NCBI RefSeq assembly: GCF_005843885.1
Contig: NZ_CP040443.1
Span: 558,001 to 622,000, forward strand
Reading direction: 5' to 3'
Length of the DNA: 64,000 nucleotides
Source of the DNA: Escherichia sp. E4742
Lineage (GTDB): Bacteria > Pseudomonadota > Gammaproteobacteria > Enterobacterales > Enterobacteriaceae
The notes under the pieces were generated by a model. That model saw only the letters and a list, made by a program, of their open reading frames with translations, was not told where the DNA came from and did no database searches. Position 1 is the stretch's first letter. Every line of letters begins with the position of its first letter. Positions 12,383 through 21,370 of this stretch are shown piece by piece. Both the position numbers and the translations under genes were made by a program.

Positions 12383-13894
12383 TCAGTGCACAGACAGAAT
12401 GGCGGACATCAGCTCATCCACATTGACCGGAGAGTGAAATTCCTGCGAGAACGTACCGTGCTGTAACAACAGAATGCGGTCGCACACCAACGGTAACTCC
12501 TCCACTTCACTGGAGATAAACACCACGCTTTTTCCTTCGGCAGCCAGCTCGCGGACAATACGGTAAATCTGCTGTTTGGCTTCGATATCGACGCCACGCG
12601 TTGGCTCGTCGAGCAACAAAATCTGGCTGGCGGCATAGACCCAACGACCGATCACCACTTTTTGCTGATTACCGCCAGAAAGCGTGCCGATGTGTGTTTC
12701 ACTACTGGCGGCCTTGACCGTCATCCGCTGCATCACCTCTTCGGTCAGGCGGCGGATGGTGGACCATTGCAGCACACCGTTGGCGCTGATTTTTTGCCGA
12801 TTGGTCAGCACTGTATTTTCGTCAACGCCCAGCCAGGGAATGATCCCCGCTTCTTTGCGGTTTTCTGGCGTATAGCCAATGCCGCGTTTCAGCATGTCGC
12901 CGTAATCAGGGCGCGTGATTTTCTCGCCGTTGATAACAATTTCGCCCTGTTCATACGCTTCCAGCCCAACTATCGCTTTCAGCAATTCACTGCGCCCTGC
13001 CCCCAGCAGGCCAGCAATGCCGAGCACTTCGCCACGACGCAGGGAAAAACTGATCTCCGTAAGTTTTGGTCTGTGGCGTAACGCGCGAACTTCCAGTACG
13101 GTCTGGTCCGCAATCTCCTGAGCTGCAACCGGCGCAATATCAACGTGATCGCGCCCGAGCATCAACGACACAATATGGCGAGTTGAGGTGTTTTCGAGCA
13201 TCACATCGCCCGCCACCTGCCCGTCGCGCATGACGGTGGCACAAGAGGCGATACGGCGGATTTCTTCCATCCGGTGGCTGACATAAATCACCGCCACGCC
13301 CAGTGCCGACATTTTTTTCACAGCACTGATCACCAGTTCAACTTCCGCACTGGCAAGCGAGCTGGTGGGTTCATCAAGGATGACCACGCGCGGCTCGCCC
13401 TTCATCACCCGCGCAATTTCCACCAGTTGCTTTTGCGCCGGGCTTAGTGTTGAAACAAGTTGTTCAGGGCTAACGTCAACGCCCAGCGCCTGTAAGCAAC
13501 GTTGGGCATCCTGCGCCATTTGCGGGTAATCAATCATGCCGTTGCGGCGGGGCCATTGACCAAGGCAGAGGTTTTCTGCCACCGTCAGCCCTTCCACCAG
13601 ACTTAACTCCTGATAAACCGCGCGTACTCCCAGTTCAGCGGCACGGCGAGTCAGCGTAGCTTCGTCGCCTTCCAGTCGCGTCTCGCCAATCCAGATATCA
13701 CCGCTATCCGGACGTTCGCTACCGGTAAGCATTCGAATGAGGGTCGATTTTCCCGCACCGTTTTTGCCTAACAGCGCGCGAACTTCGCCTTTATTGAGCG
13801 TGAAGTTAACGTTATCCAGCGCAACGACGCCGGGGTAACGCTTATTTCCTGCCACCACTTTTGCTACCGGGACTGCCTCTGTTGCCGTGAACAT
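12383..13894 (-). CDS. yphE: YphE, fused ATP-binding subunit of sugar ABC transporter
   Basis: 503 residues with two tandem ABC domains as in RbsA, MglA and AraG. The first half has Walker A GKNGAGKST (residues 43-51) and Walker B ILDEPTSSL. The second half has a degenerate Walker A (GLLGAGRSE), the signature LSGGNQQK and Walker B LLLDEPTRGVD. It energises uptake through YphD. It lies 22 bp from yphF and 24 bp from yphD. Confidence 0.95.
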   Translation of the reverse strand: MFTATEAVPVAKVVAGNKRYPGVVALDNVNFTLNKGEVRALLGKNGAGKSTLIRMLTGSERPDSGDIWIGETRLEGDEATLTRRAAELGVRAVYQELSLVEGLTVAENLCLGQWPRRNGMIDYPQMAQDAQRCLQALGVDVSPEQLVSTLSPAQKQLVEIARVMKGEPRVVILDEPTSSLASAEVELVISAVKKMSALGVAVIYVSHRMEEIRRIASCATVMRDGQVAGDVMLENTSTRHIVSLMLGRDHVDIAPVAAQEIADQTVLEVRALRHRPKLTEISFSLRRGEVLGIAGLLGAGRSELLKAIVGLEAYEQGEIVINGEKITRPDYGDMLKRGIGYTPENRKEAGIIPWLGVDENTVLTNRQKISANGVLQWSTIRRLTEEVMQRMTVKAASSETHIGTLSGGNQQKVVIGRWVYAASQILLLDEPTRGVDIEAKQQIYRIVRELAAEGKSVVFISSEVEELPLVCDRILLLQHGTFSQEFHSPVNVDELMSAILSVH

Positions 13895-13916
13895 AGGGAC
13901 CTCTGCGAATCAGCTA

Positions 13917-14900
13917 TTAGGGCAGACCATCAACGTGCGTTGCCAGCCACTGTTTACCGTCTTCAGTTTTGGTATAGAGATCGATTGGCACCTGAATCAC
14001 TTTTTCACCGTCGGCTTGTTTATTGATAACCTTCAATGTTTGCGCGAAAACAGCATTGCCCATTTTCTTACCGGAAATATCCACTACCGCTTTCAGCACC
14101 TGATTGTTTTCCAGCTCCTGAGCAATTTCAGTGGTCATGTCCGAACCGAAAACGGCAATTTTTCCGGCCTGATTTTGATTGCGCACCGCTTTTACCGCAC
14201 CGAGTGTCGCTCCGCCCGATTCCCCCATAATGGCGTTGAGATCTGGCGTGGAGATAATCAGTTTTTCACCGACAGAAATCGCTTTATCTAAAACAGTCCC
14301 TTCCTGATTAGCGACAATTTGCGCGCCGGGAACGCGGGCTTTTAATACTTCTTCAAACCCTTTACGTCGTTGCACACAAACTTCAAAGGCTTCGCAATTG
14401 ATAACGGCAATTTTCGGCTGGTCAATTTTGTTGGCAATAAAATAATCGGCGGCAGCGTTACCCAGTTTTTTACCAAATTCCAGCGGATCGCCCACCAAAT
14501 ACGCCGAGACATATTTATCGACACCCTTTTGATTAATACAGGTGTTGTAGCAAATCACCGGAATACCCGCCTCACTGGCGCGACGAACGGTACGGCTACT
14601 GCCATTTTCAGAAACAGCTGACAAAATAATGGCATCGACATTACGCGCCACGAGGGTATCTACAAAAGTACTTTCTTTTGAAATATCGCCCTGAGCGTTG
14701 GTTTCTATTAACTGTACCTGTACTGAGGAATCTTTTGCCGCATCCTGAACACCCTGACGCACACCAGCGTAATATCCCTGAGTATCAAGGTATATTGCGC
14801 CAATGGTCATTTCTTTATCCGCAGCGTTGGCAAATAGTGCGCTACCTAATAGCGTAGCCATTAATAATAGATTACGGGTTGTTCTCATTTTTTTAGGCAT
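13917..14900 (-). CDS. yphF: YphF, periplasmic sugar-binding protein
   Basis: 327 residues with a Sec signal peptide: basic start MPKKMRTTR, hydrophobic core to residue ~22, and probable cleavage after ANA. The mature protein is a type I periplasmic-binding protein of the ribose/galactose group. It delivers an unknown sugar to YphDE. It is preceded by a good ribosome-binding site (GGAGG) and lies 96 bp downstream of yphG. Confidence 0.94.
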   Translation of the reverse strand: MPKKMRTTRNLLLMATLLGSALFANAADKEMTIGAIYLDTQGYYAGVRQGVQDAAKDSSVQVQLIETNAQGDISKESTFVDTLVARNVDAIILSAVSENGSSRTVRRASEAGIPVICYNTCINQKGVDKYVSAYLVGDPLEFGKKLGNAAADYFIANKIDQPKIAVINCEAFEVCVQRRKGFEEVLKARVPGAQIVANQEGTVLDKAISVGEKLIISTPDLNAIMGESGGATLGAVKAVRNQNQAGKIAVFGSDMTTEIAQELENNQVLKAVVDISGKKMGNAVFAQTLKVINKQADGEKVIQVPIDLYTKTEDGKQWLATHVDGLP

Positions 14901-14953
14901 AGTGCCTCCTGTAGGGTTTTTATTTACAACGGCTTATTTTAATTATTTGAGCG

Positions 14954-14976
14954 TGAGCGGCAGCGCGTGCCGCTCA
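14954..14976 (-). repeat. hairpin between yphG and yphF
   Basis: TGAGCGGCA, a 5 nt loop and TGCCGCTCA form a perfect 9 bp stem in the 96 bp yphG-yphF gap. On the minus strand it is followed by AT-rich sequence but no clean T run, so it may be a partial terminator or an mRNA-stability element that sets the ratio of yphG to yphF. Confidence 0.5.
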
Positions 14977-14996
14977 AATATTACAGTTAATAGGGT

Positions 14997-17900
14997 TTAG
15001 TGAACGCGGTTAAAAATAAAAGGCATCACGGTGGTGAATAATGCCGCTTTAGGCCAGGCTGGATTAATCGCCGTCAATTCAGCGCGAGCAGATTCATAGT
15101 GCGCAATCTCCCCTAATCCCGCTGCCGCCAGCATCGCCACCATTAGGCATTTTTCTTTATGCTGCTGTTGTAAATCGCCATACAGCGACAACAAGTCAGG
15201 TTGCGAGACGGCAAAGAAATCCGCTTCGATACTGGTTTTCGCCATCTCTTGCGCCCACTGTTTCATTTCACTAAACAGTTGCTGTGCGGTTTGCTGTTCG
15301 CCCAGCAGTCGCAGCGCCATTCCTTGCCAGAAGAGATAATCAACCGGCTGATCGTTGTAATAACTGTGGATGTTAATGGTACGATCGCCGGTCGCCGCCA
15401 GACGTAAACAACGCGTCGCTTCAGTTTCATCGCCCAGGGCTTTGGCGCATATCGCCTGCCAGAACCAGATGTCGTTGTCAGTTTGCCCCGGTAAACGGCC
15501 TTCGCTTAAATTCTCCGGATAATGCAGCGCGGCATGAAGCAGTTCGCTGGCCTGCTGCGGCTGTCTGGCATCAAGATGCTGCCAGGCGCGTAACAATTGG
15601 TTAAGGATAAACTGACTGGTGACCTTCCCTTCCCCGCCTTCCCACGGGTGGAATTTGCGCGTAGCGAGAATGTCCGCCGCTTTGTCGGCCTGACCTGTGA
15701 GATGCCACAAATTGAGCAGTTCTGCGGTCATGTCGTCGCGTTTCAGAGCAATTTCCAGATTATTTTCCAGACGCGCCAGTCGTTTCTCCGGTGTGGCTCC
15801 GCTTAACTTATCCAGCAAATCCCGTTCGAAAAGCAGACGTGCATCCTGCGGCGCAAGCTGATAAGCACTATCAAGATAACGGGCGGCCAGCTCATAATCG
15901 TGTTGCTTATTCCACGCATGGATCGCTAACCCGCGCCAGCCGTCGGCAAACTCCGGCGACATCTCTACGCAACGTTGCCATAAGGCTATTGCTTTGCCGT
16001 AGCGGCGCTTGTTGTAGTAGAAACAGGCCAGTAAATGCCGGGCAAACCAGCACTCTTCGATACTCTCCAGCGCCGCCACTTCTTCCAGCGTATTCGGGAA
16101 ACGGACAAACTGCGGAAAGACATCAATGGCTTTCGCAATCAATTCGCCGCGTTCAGCTTTCGGCAACAAACTGGCTTGCAGGTAAAGTGACAGCGTGCGC
16201 TGGCAGTCCAGTGCGTTCAGCATCTCTGCCGCCAGAGCGGGCATGCCCCAGTTAATTAACTGCCCGGCGGTCATCAGGGCGTTAACGTCGCGTCCCTGAC
16301 ACAGGCCTCGCCATTGTGCGAATGCAGATTCGCTACGACCATCGAACCAGTTCAGCCACCATAGAGTGGCGTTCAGCGGATAATCACGCAGCAGTTTCTC
16401 GCGCTGCAAACGCGCATTGTCCTGACGACCACTTAACACCAGCAGCAGGTTATGCAGGCAAAGCACTTCCTGATTGGTTGGGCAGGCGCGAAGACTTTGT
16501 TGGCAAAAATCCAGACCAGCGTCGAAGTTACCATTACGCGCCGCCAGCCGTGCCAGACCGTAATAGCCCCCCGCTTTACTGTTGCCGCTCCAGACCGCTC
16601 GCCAGAAATCCTCTTCGGCGTGTTGATATTGTCCCTGACGTTCGTAAGCACTGGCGCGAATCAAACTTGCCTGTCCGCACTGCGGGTTTTTGTTCAGCGC
16701 ATGTGCGCGTTTCAGCGCCTGACTGGCATACGCCACCGCTTGCGGGAAATTTGCGCGGTTATATTCCAGCATCGCCAGCGCCAGGTTGCAGCGATAATCC
16801 AGCGGGTCCAGCGCCACGCCGCGCAGGTAGTAATCGAACGGTGAACGGCTGGCGTGATGGTATTGCTCCAGATGCTGACCGATAAACCAGGCTTCATCTG
16901 TACTGGTAATGTCTTGCGCTGCCAGTGGCGCTTTGGCGACGTCCGGCAGCGGTAACTCTTGTGGCTGATGTTCCTGATAACTCAGCACAATATTGCCATC
17001 CGCATCGGAAAGTTCGATAGTCAGTCTGCCCGGATCGATACCGTGCAACACGCCCTGGATGGCGGTCGCTGGCGTCAGGGCCACGGCATCATCGAGCAAC
17101 GCGTTGCATTTGCCGATTTCACGGATCGCCAGGCGATATCCACTCAACGGGGAGATGGCATACAGTCCCCACTCAATCCCCCGCTCACTACGCTGTAATT
17201 TAATCACCGCATCGCGGGAGGCGTTTTGCACCATGCCCAGAGAATGATAAGGCAGGAAATACTGCTCGAAACGCTTCTCTTCGTAAGCATCAAGCCAGGT
17301 AAAATCGGGTTGGTTATCGGCAAAAATGCCGGTCATCAGCTCGATATACGGGCCGTTATTGTCGGTCAGACTCTTATCCCACGCCTGGCCAAATTCACTG
17401 TGCCCCCAGCTCCACTGTTTTTTACCTGGCGCAATATGGTGGTTGGCAACGTGCAGCAAACCGCCATCTTCATCGTGACACCACGCGCCAACAAAATCGT
17501 ACTGCGATTTTTCGGCCATATATGAGGTAGGAACAGGCACATTTTTATAGCGAGAAATGTCCACTCCGGCGGAGTAGTCCACTTTATAGTAAGTGCCGGT
17601 AGCGATAGGGAAAGCTGAAACAGCCCGTTTGCCGTGATCAAACACCGCAGTCACATCCGGCGGGAAAACGCTCTGATGCCCTTCACCACCTTTCACTGCC
17701 GGGTTGGCCCACCACAAGAAATGACGCGGCGTGGCGTTGCCGTTATAGACGCGGCTGGCGATTTCCAGCGCCGCCCGGTCAGGGCGCAGGGTGAAACCAG
17801 TCATCACTTGTAAACCGTGCATCGGCTCCGTTTCGCCGACCCACACCGTCTGTGCGCCGTCGTCATGGGCTTCGATGGTGAAATCAACGGGCATAAAGGT

Positions 17901-18278
17901 GGTCGGGCGATGGTGTTGTGGCCAGTTAAACTCAATCCCGCCCGAAATCCACGGCCCCAGCAGCCCCACCAGCGCAGGTTTAATGACTTCATTGTGATAG
18001 ACAAAATCGCGCTGTTTCACTTTATCCCATGCGCGATGCACGCGACCGCCCAGCTCCGGCAGGATCATCACTTTGATGTAGTCGTTTTCCAGCCACACCG
18101 CCTGCCAGGATTTCAGGGTTTTCTGCTCACTCAGCGTATCGGTCACGCCATAGGGATAAACCGCGCCGGACGATCCCTGATAAACGCGATTTTCCAGGAA
18201 CATGGGATGTATATCCTGCGGCCCGGTTTCATAGGTCGGGATCTCAACGCGCTCTTGCCACACTTTTACTGGAGTCAT
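14997..18278 (-). CDS. yphG: YphG, DUF5107 plus TPR-repeat protein
   Basis: 1093 residues. The start at 18278 has GAGGG just upstream; a longer in-frame ATG at 18371 runs into the promoter region and is rejected. Roughly residues 40-345 resemble the DUF5107 domain, a galactose-mutarotase-like beta-sandwich (LPELGGRVHRAWDK, GGIEFNWPQHHRP). From about residue 500 on there are tetratricopeptide-type helical repeats (ALAMLEYNRANFPQAVAYA). No signal peptide, so it is probably cytoplasmic. It is the first gene of the yphG-F-E-D-C-B run; function unknown, but a sugar-binding or sugar-processing role is likely from context. Confidence 0.92.
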   Translation of the reverse strand: MTPVKVWQERVEIPTYETGPQDIHPMFLENRVYQGSSGAVYPYGVTDTLSEQKTLKSWQAVWLENDYIKVMILPELGGRVHRAWDKVKQRDFVYHNEVIKPALVGLLGPWISGGIEFNWPQHHRPTTFMPVDFTIEAHDDGAQTVWVGETEPMHGLQVMTGFTLRPDRAALEIASRVYNGNATPRHFLWWANPAVKGGEGHQSVFPPDVTAVFDHGKRAVSAFPIATGTYYKVDYSAGVDISRYKNVPVPTSYMAEKSQYDFVGAWCHDEDGGLLHVANHHIAPGKKQWSWGHSEFGQAWDKSLTDNNGPYIELMTGIFADNQPDFTWLDAYEEKRFEQYFLPYHSLGMVQNASRDAVIKLQRSERGIEWGLYAISPLSGYRLAIREIGKCNALLDDAVALTPATAIQGVLHGIDPGRLTIELSDADGNIVLSYQEHQPQELPLPDVAKAPLAAQDITSTDEAWFIGQHLEQYHHASRSPFDYYLRGVALDPLDYRCNLALAMLEYNRANFPQAVAYASQALKRAHALNKNPQCGQASLIRASAYERQGQYQHAEEDFWRAVWSGNSKAGGYYGLARLAARNGNFDAGLDFCQQSLRACPTNQEVLCLHNLLLVLSGRQDNARLQREKLLRDYPLNATLWWLNWFDGRSESAFAQWRGLCQGRDVNALMTAGQLINWGMPALAAEMLNALDCQRTLSLYLQASLLPKAERGELIAKAIDVFPQFVRFPNTLEEVAALESIEECWFARHLLACFYYNKRRYGKAIALWQRCVEMSPEFADGWRGLAIHAWNKQHDYELAARYLDSAYQLAPQDARLLFERDLLDKLSGATPEKRLARLENNLEIALKRDDMTAELLNLWHLTGQADKAADILATRKFHPWEGGEGKVTSQFILNQLLRAWQHLDARQPQQASELLHAALHYPENLSEGRLPGQTDNDIWFWQAICAKALGDETEATRCLRLAATGDRTINIHSYYNDQPVDYLFWQGMALRLLGEQQTAQQLFSEMKQWAQEMAKTSIEADFFAVSQPDLLSLYGDLQQQHKEKCLMVAMLAAAGLGEIAHYESARAELTAINPAWPKAALFTTVMPFIFNRVH

Positions 18279-18374
18279 GGTGCCCTCAATATTAACAAGA
18301 CATACTGAATTAAAAGATTTGTGGCAGTGTATTGAACAATCTGGCAATGTTTTCGCGGAATAATCACGCAATTA

Positions 18375-18391
18375 ACTAAACAAGGTTTAGT
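18375..18391. promoter_or_regulatory. inverted repeat ACTAAA-N5-TTTAGT at the yphH start
   Basis: A perfect 6 bp inverted repeat lies right before the yphH start, in the 117 bp divergent gap between yphG and yphH. It could be an operator for the ROK-type regulator YphH or another repressor; this is inference from position and symmetry only. Confidence 0.35.
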
Positions 18392-18395
18392 GAAG

Positions 18396-19589
18396 ATGAG
18401 AGCCTGCATTAACAATCAACAGATCCGCCACCATAACAAATGTGTGATTCTGGAACTGCTGTACCGGCAAAAACGTGCCAATAAATCGACGCTCGCCCGG
18501 CTGGCGCAAATTTCGATTCCAGCGGTCAGTAACATTTTGCAGGAGCTGGCAAACGAAAAGCGGGTGGTGAATATCGACGATGAAAGCCAGACGCGCGGGC
18601 ATAGCAGCGGCACATGGCTGATTGCGCCGGAAGGTGACTGGACGCTATGCCTGAACGTGACGCCCACCAGCATTGAGTGCCAGGTCGCTAACGCTTGTTT
18701 AAGTCCGAAAGGCGAATTTGAATATTTTCAGATTGATGCACCGACACCGCAGGCACTGCTGTCCGAAATCGAAAAATGCTGGCATCGTCATCGCAAACTG
18801 TGGCCGGGCCGCACCATCAACCTGGCGCTGGCAATTCACGGTCAGGTTGATCCGGTAACTGGTGTATCGCAAACCATGCCGCAAGCACCGTGGACAACGC
18901 CAGTTGAGGTGAAGTATCTGCTGGAAGAGAAGCTCGGTATTCGGGTGATGGTCGATAATGACTGTGTGATGCTGGCGCTGGCGGAGAAATGGCAAAATAA
19001 TTCGCAGGGACGGGATTTCTGCGTGATCAACGTTGATTATGGCATTGGCTCGTCGTTCGTGATTAACGAGCAAATTTATCGCGGTAGTTTGTATGGTAGC
19101 GGGCAGATTGGTCACACCATTGTGAATCCCGATGGTATTGCCTGCGGCTGCGGGCGTTATGGCTGCCTGGAAACCATCGCCTCATTAAGCGCATTAAAAA
19201 AACAGGCGCGAGTATGGCTAAAATCACAACCTGGCAATACTCAGCTTGATCCGGAAAAACTGACTACCGCGCAATTAATTGCCGCCTGGCAGAGTGGAGA
19301 ACCGTGGATCACCAGCTGGGTTGACCGCTCTGCCAACGCCATTGGTTTGAGTCTGTATAACTTCCTCAACATCCTCAATATTAATCAGATTTGGCTGTAT
19401 GGTCGCAGTTGCGCCTTTGGTGTGAACTGGCTTAATACCATTATTCGCCAGACAGGATTTAACCCGTTCGACCGTGATGAAGGACCGAGCGTGAAAGCGA
19501 CGCAAATTGGCTTTGGGCAATTAAGTCGCGCACAACAGGTGCTGGGAATTGGCTATTTGTATGTTGAGGCGCAGTTACGGCAGATTTGA
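18396..19589 (+). CDS. yphH: YphH, ROK-family (NagC/Mlc-like) transcriptional regulator
   Basis: 397 residues from ATG 18396; a GTG at 18390 two codons earlier is possible. The N terminus is a winged helix-turn-helix (NKCVILELLYRQKRANKSTL, ISIPAVSNILQEL). The remainder is a ROK/sugar-kinase-fold domain with the zinc motif CGCGRYGCLE near residue 250. It is divergent from yphG and probably controls the yph cluster in response to its sugar, although that has not been shown here. Confidence 0.92.
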   Translation: MRACINNQQIRHHNKCVILELLYRQKRANKSTLARLAQISIPAVSNILQELANEKRVVNIDDESQTRGHSSGTWLIAPEGDWTLCLNVTPTSIECQVANACLSPKGEFEYFQIDAPTPQALLSEIEKCWHRHRKLWPGRTINLALAIHGQVDPVTGVSQTMPQAPWTTPVEVKYLLEEKLGIRVMVDNDCVMLALAEKWQNNSQGRDFCVINVDYGIGSSFVINEQIYRGSLYGSGQIGHTIVNPDGIACGCGRYGCLETIASLSALKKQARVWLKSQPGNTQLDPEKLTTAQLIAAWQSGEPWITSWVDRSANAIGLSLYNFLNILNINQIWLYGRSCAFGVNWLNTIIRQTGFNPFDRDEGPSVKATQIGFGQLSRAQQVLGIGYLYVEAQLRQI

Positions 19590-19606
19590 TGGCGCGATAA
19601 CGTAGA

Positions 19607-19628
19607 AAGGCTTCCCGAAGGAAGCCTT
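19607..19628. terminator. hairpin after yphH
   Basis: AAGGCTTCC, a CGAA tetraloop and GGAAGCCTT form a perfect 9 bp stem 17 bp after the yphH stop. There is little T tract on the plus strand. It may end yphH transcription and oppose read-through from glyA. Confidence 0.6.
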
Positions 19629-19645
19629 GATGATCACAAACGTAA

Positions 19646-19748
19646 GATTGCCTGATGCGCTACGCTTATCAGGCCTACACGGATATTGCAATATATTGAA
19701 TTTGCAAGGTTTTGTAGGCCGAATAAGGCGTTCATGCCGCATCCGGCA
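19646..19748. repeat. REP/BIME element between yphH and glyA
   Basis: Two opposed REP-like arms (TTGCCTGATGCGCTACGCTT at the left, GCATGCCGCATCCGGCATG-type sequence at the right) flank about 50 bp of AT-rich DNA just after the glyA stop. It probably protects the glyA mRNA 3' end. Confidence 0.85.
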
Positions 19749-19786
19749 TGAACAACGAGCACATTATCAGCAAATCACCGTTTCGC

Positions 19787-21040
19787 TTACGCGTAAACCG
19801 GGTAACGTGCGCAGATGTCGAGAACTTTACCTTTGATGCGCTCGATAACCGCGTCATCATTGATGCTGTCCAGCACGTCACACATCCAGCCAGCCAGTTC
19901 TTTCGCTTCTGCTTCTTTGAAGCCACGACGCGTAATCGCCGGAGTACCTACACGAATACCAGAAGTTACAAACGGGCTCTTCGGATCGTTTGGTACGCTG
20001 TTTTTGTTCACGGTGATGTTGGCACGGCCCAGAGCGGCATCAGCTTCTTTACCAGTCAGGTTTTTATCAACCAGATCAACCAGGAACAGGTGGTTATCAG
20101 TACCACCGGAAACCACTTTGTAGCCGCGTTCCAGGAACACTTCTACCATCGCTTTAGCGTTTTTAGCGACCTGCTGCTGGTAAGTTTTGAACTCAGGCTC
20201 CATCGCTTCTTTCAGAGCAACAGCTTTACCAGCGATTACGTGCATCAACGGACCGCCCTGACCACCAGGGAAAACGGCAGAGTTCAGTTTTTTGTACAGT
20301 TCTTCGCTACCGCCTTTTGCCAGGATCAGGCCGCCGCGCGGACCCGCCAGGGTTTTGTGAGTAGTGGTAGTAACTACGTGAGCATGAGGAACCGGGTTCG
20401 GGTAGACGCCAGCGGCAACCAGGCCCGCAACGTGCGCCATATCAACGAACAGGTAAGCACCGATGCTGTCAGCGATTTCACGCATTTTCGCCCAGTCAAC
20501 CACACCGGAATATGCAGAGAAGCCGCCGATAATCATTTTCGGTTTGTGTTCTTTGGCTTGTTTTTCCAGATCAGCGTAGTCGATATGACCGGTAGCATCG
20601 ATACCGTAAGGAACGATGTTGTACAGTTTACCGGAGAAGTTAACCGGAGAACCGTGAGTCAGGTGACCGCCATGCGCCAGGTTCATACCCAGTACGGTAT
20701 CACCTGGTTCCAGCAGCGCGGTGTAGACCGCAAAGTTAGCCTGGGAGCCGGAGTGCGGCTGAACGTTAGCGTAGTCAGCGCCGAACAGCTCTTTCGCACG
20801 ATCGATCGCCAGTTGTTCGACGATATCAACATACTCGCAACCGCCGTAGTAGCGCTTGCCCGGATAACCTTCAGCATATTTGTTGGTCAGCTGAGAACCC
20901 TGCGCCTGCATTACGCGCGGGCTGGTGTAGTTTTCGGAGGCGATCAGTTCGATGTGCTCTTCCTGACGTACTTTTTCCTGCTCCATAGCCTGCCACAGTT
21001 CGGCATCATAATCGGCAATGTTCATTTCACGCTTTAACAT
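19787..21040 (-). CDS. glyA: GlyA, serine hydroxymethyltransferase
   Basis: 417 residues from ATG 21040, which has AGGAG upstream; two extra in-frame residues are possible at 21046. This PLP enzyme interconverts serine and glycine with tetrahydrofolate, the main source of one-carbon units. The Schiff-base lysine K229 lies in [16 protein letters not shown]. The protein is essentially the K-12 sequence. It is divergent from hmp, with a PurR box and a MetR-like dyad in between. Confidence 0.99.
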   Translation of the reverse strand: MLKREMNIADYDAELWQAMEQEKVRQEEHIELIASENYTSPRVMQAQGSQLTNKYAEGYPGKRYYGGCEYVDIVEQLAIDRAKELFGADYANVQPHSGSQANFAVYTALLEPGDTVLGMNLAHGGHLTHGSPVNFSGKLYNIVPYGIDATGHIDYADLEKQAKEHKPKMIIGGFSAYSGVVDWAKMREIADSIGAYLFVDMAHVAGLVAAGVYPNPVPHAHVVTTTTHKTLAGPRGGLILAKGGSEELYKKLNSAVFPGGQGGPLMHVIAGKAVALKEAMEPEFKTYQQQVAKNAKAMVEVFLERGYKVVSGGTDNHLFLVDLVDKNLTGKEADAALGRANITVNKNSVPNDPKSPFVTSGIRVGTPAITRRGFKEAEAKELAGWMCDVLDSINDDAVIERIKGKVLDICARYPVYA

Positions 21041-21113
21041 CCGCATCTCCTGACTCAGCTAACAATAAAATTTTTTCGCCTAATTTTGGCGGTCCTTATG
21101 GACAACGGCGAAC

Positions 21114-21141
21114 AGTATAACCGAATCATTGTGCGATAACA
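21114..21141 (-). promoter_or_regulatory. glyA promoter
   Basis: On the minus strand TGTTAT (-35, 21136-21141) and TATACT (-10, 21114-21119) are separated by 16 bp. This places the transcription start about 70 bp before the glyA ATG. Confidence 0.75.
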
Positions 21142-21160
21142 GGTCTTGACAAAGGAATTT

Positions 21161-21176
21161 ACGCAAACGATTACCT
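21161..21176 (-). promoter_or_regulatory. PurR box upstream of glyA
   Basis: ACGCAAACGATTACCT closely matches the PurR consensus ACGCAAACGTTTTCGT. It lies just upstream of the glyA -35, in line with purine repression of glyA. Confidence 0.85.
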
Positions 21177-21259
21177 TCAAGCTGTGCAAGGCTTTGGAGA
21201 ATAAAGGGCCTGCAACCGGAAACGGATTTCTTTTCAGGTTTGTGATGCAAATTTTTCAC

Positions 21260-21279
21260 TTCATCACATTCTTGATGAA
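21260..21279. promoter_or_regulatory. MetR-like dyad in the glyA-hmp gap
   Basis: TTCATCA-N6-TGATGAA is a perfect 7 bp inverted repeat. MetR is known to bind this intergenic region and to control both glyA and hmp; whether this dyad is one of its sites is inferred. The rest of the 330 bp gap (21041-21370) holds the glyA promoter, the PurR box and the hmp NsrR site. Confidence 0.45.
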
Positions 21280-21321
21280 AAACACCAAAAGAACCATTTA
21301 CAGTGCAGGGCTATTTTTTAT

Positions 21322-21354
21322 AAGATGCATTTGAGATACATCAATTAAGATGCA
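21322..21354 (+). promoter_or_regulatory. NsrR operator region of hmp
   Basis: AAGATGCATTT at 21322-21332 with a degenerate inverted partner (ATACATC) matches the NsrR motif AAGATGCATTT-N-AAATGCATCTT. A second half-site AAGATGCA lies at 21347-21354. NsrR is the nitric-oxide-sensing repressor of hmp. Confidence 0.75.
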
Positions 21355-21370
21355 AAAAAAGGAAGACCAT

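Noticed and set aside
11421..12437. 338-codon frame opposite yphD
   Set aside because: Mirror of the hydrophobic permease gene, rich in Pro, Thr and Asn; no start signal or family resemblance.
19748..21037. 429-codon open frame on the plus strand opposite glyA
   Set aside because: It lies entirely within the antisense of the highly expressed, codon-biased glyA and has no ribosome-binding site; its protein looks like no known family.
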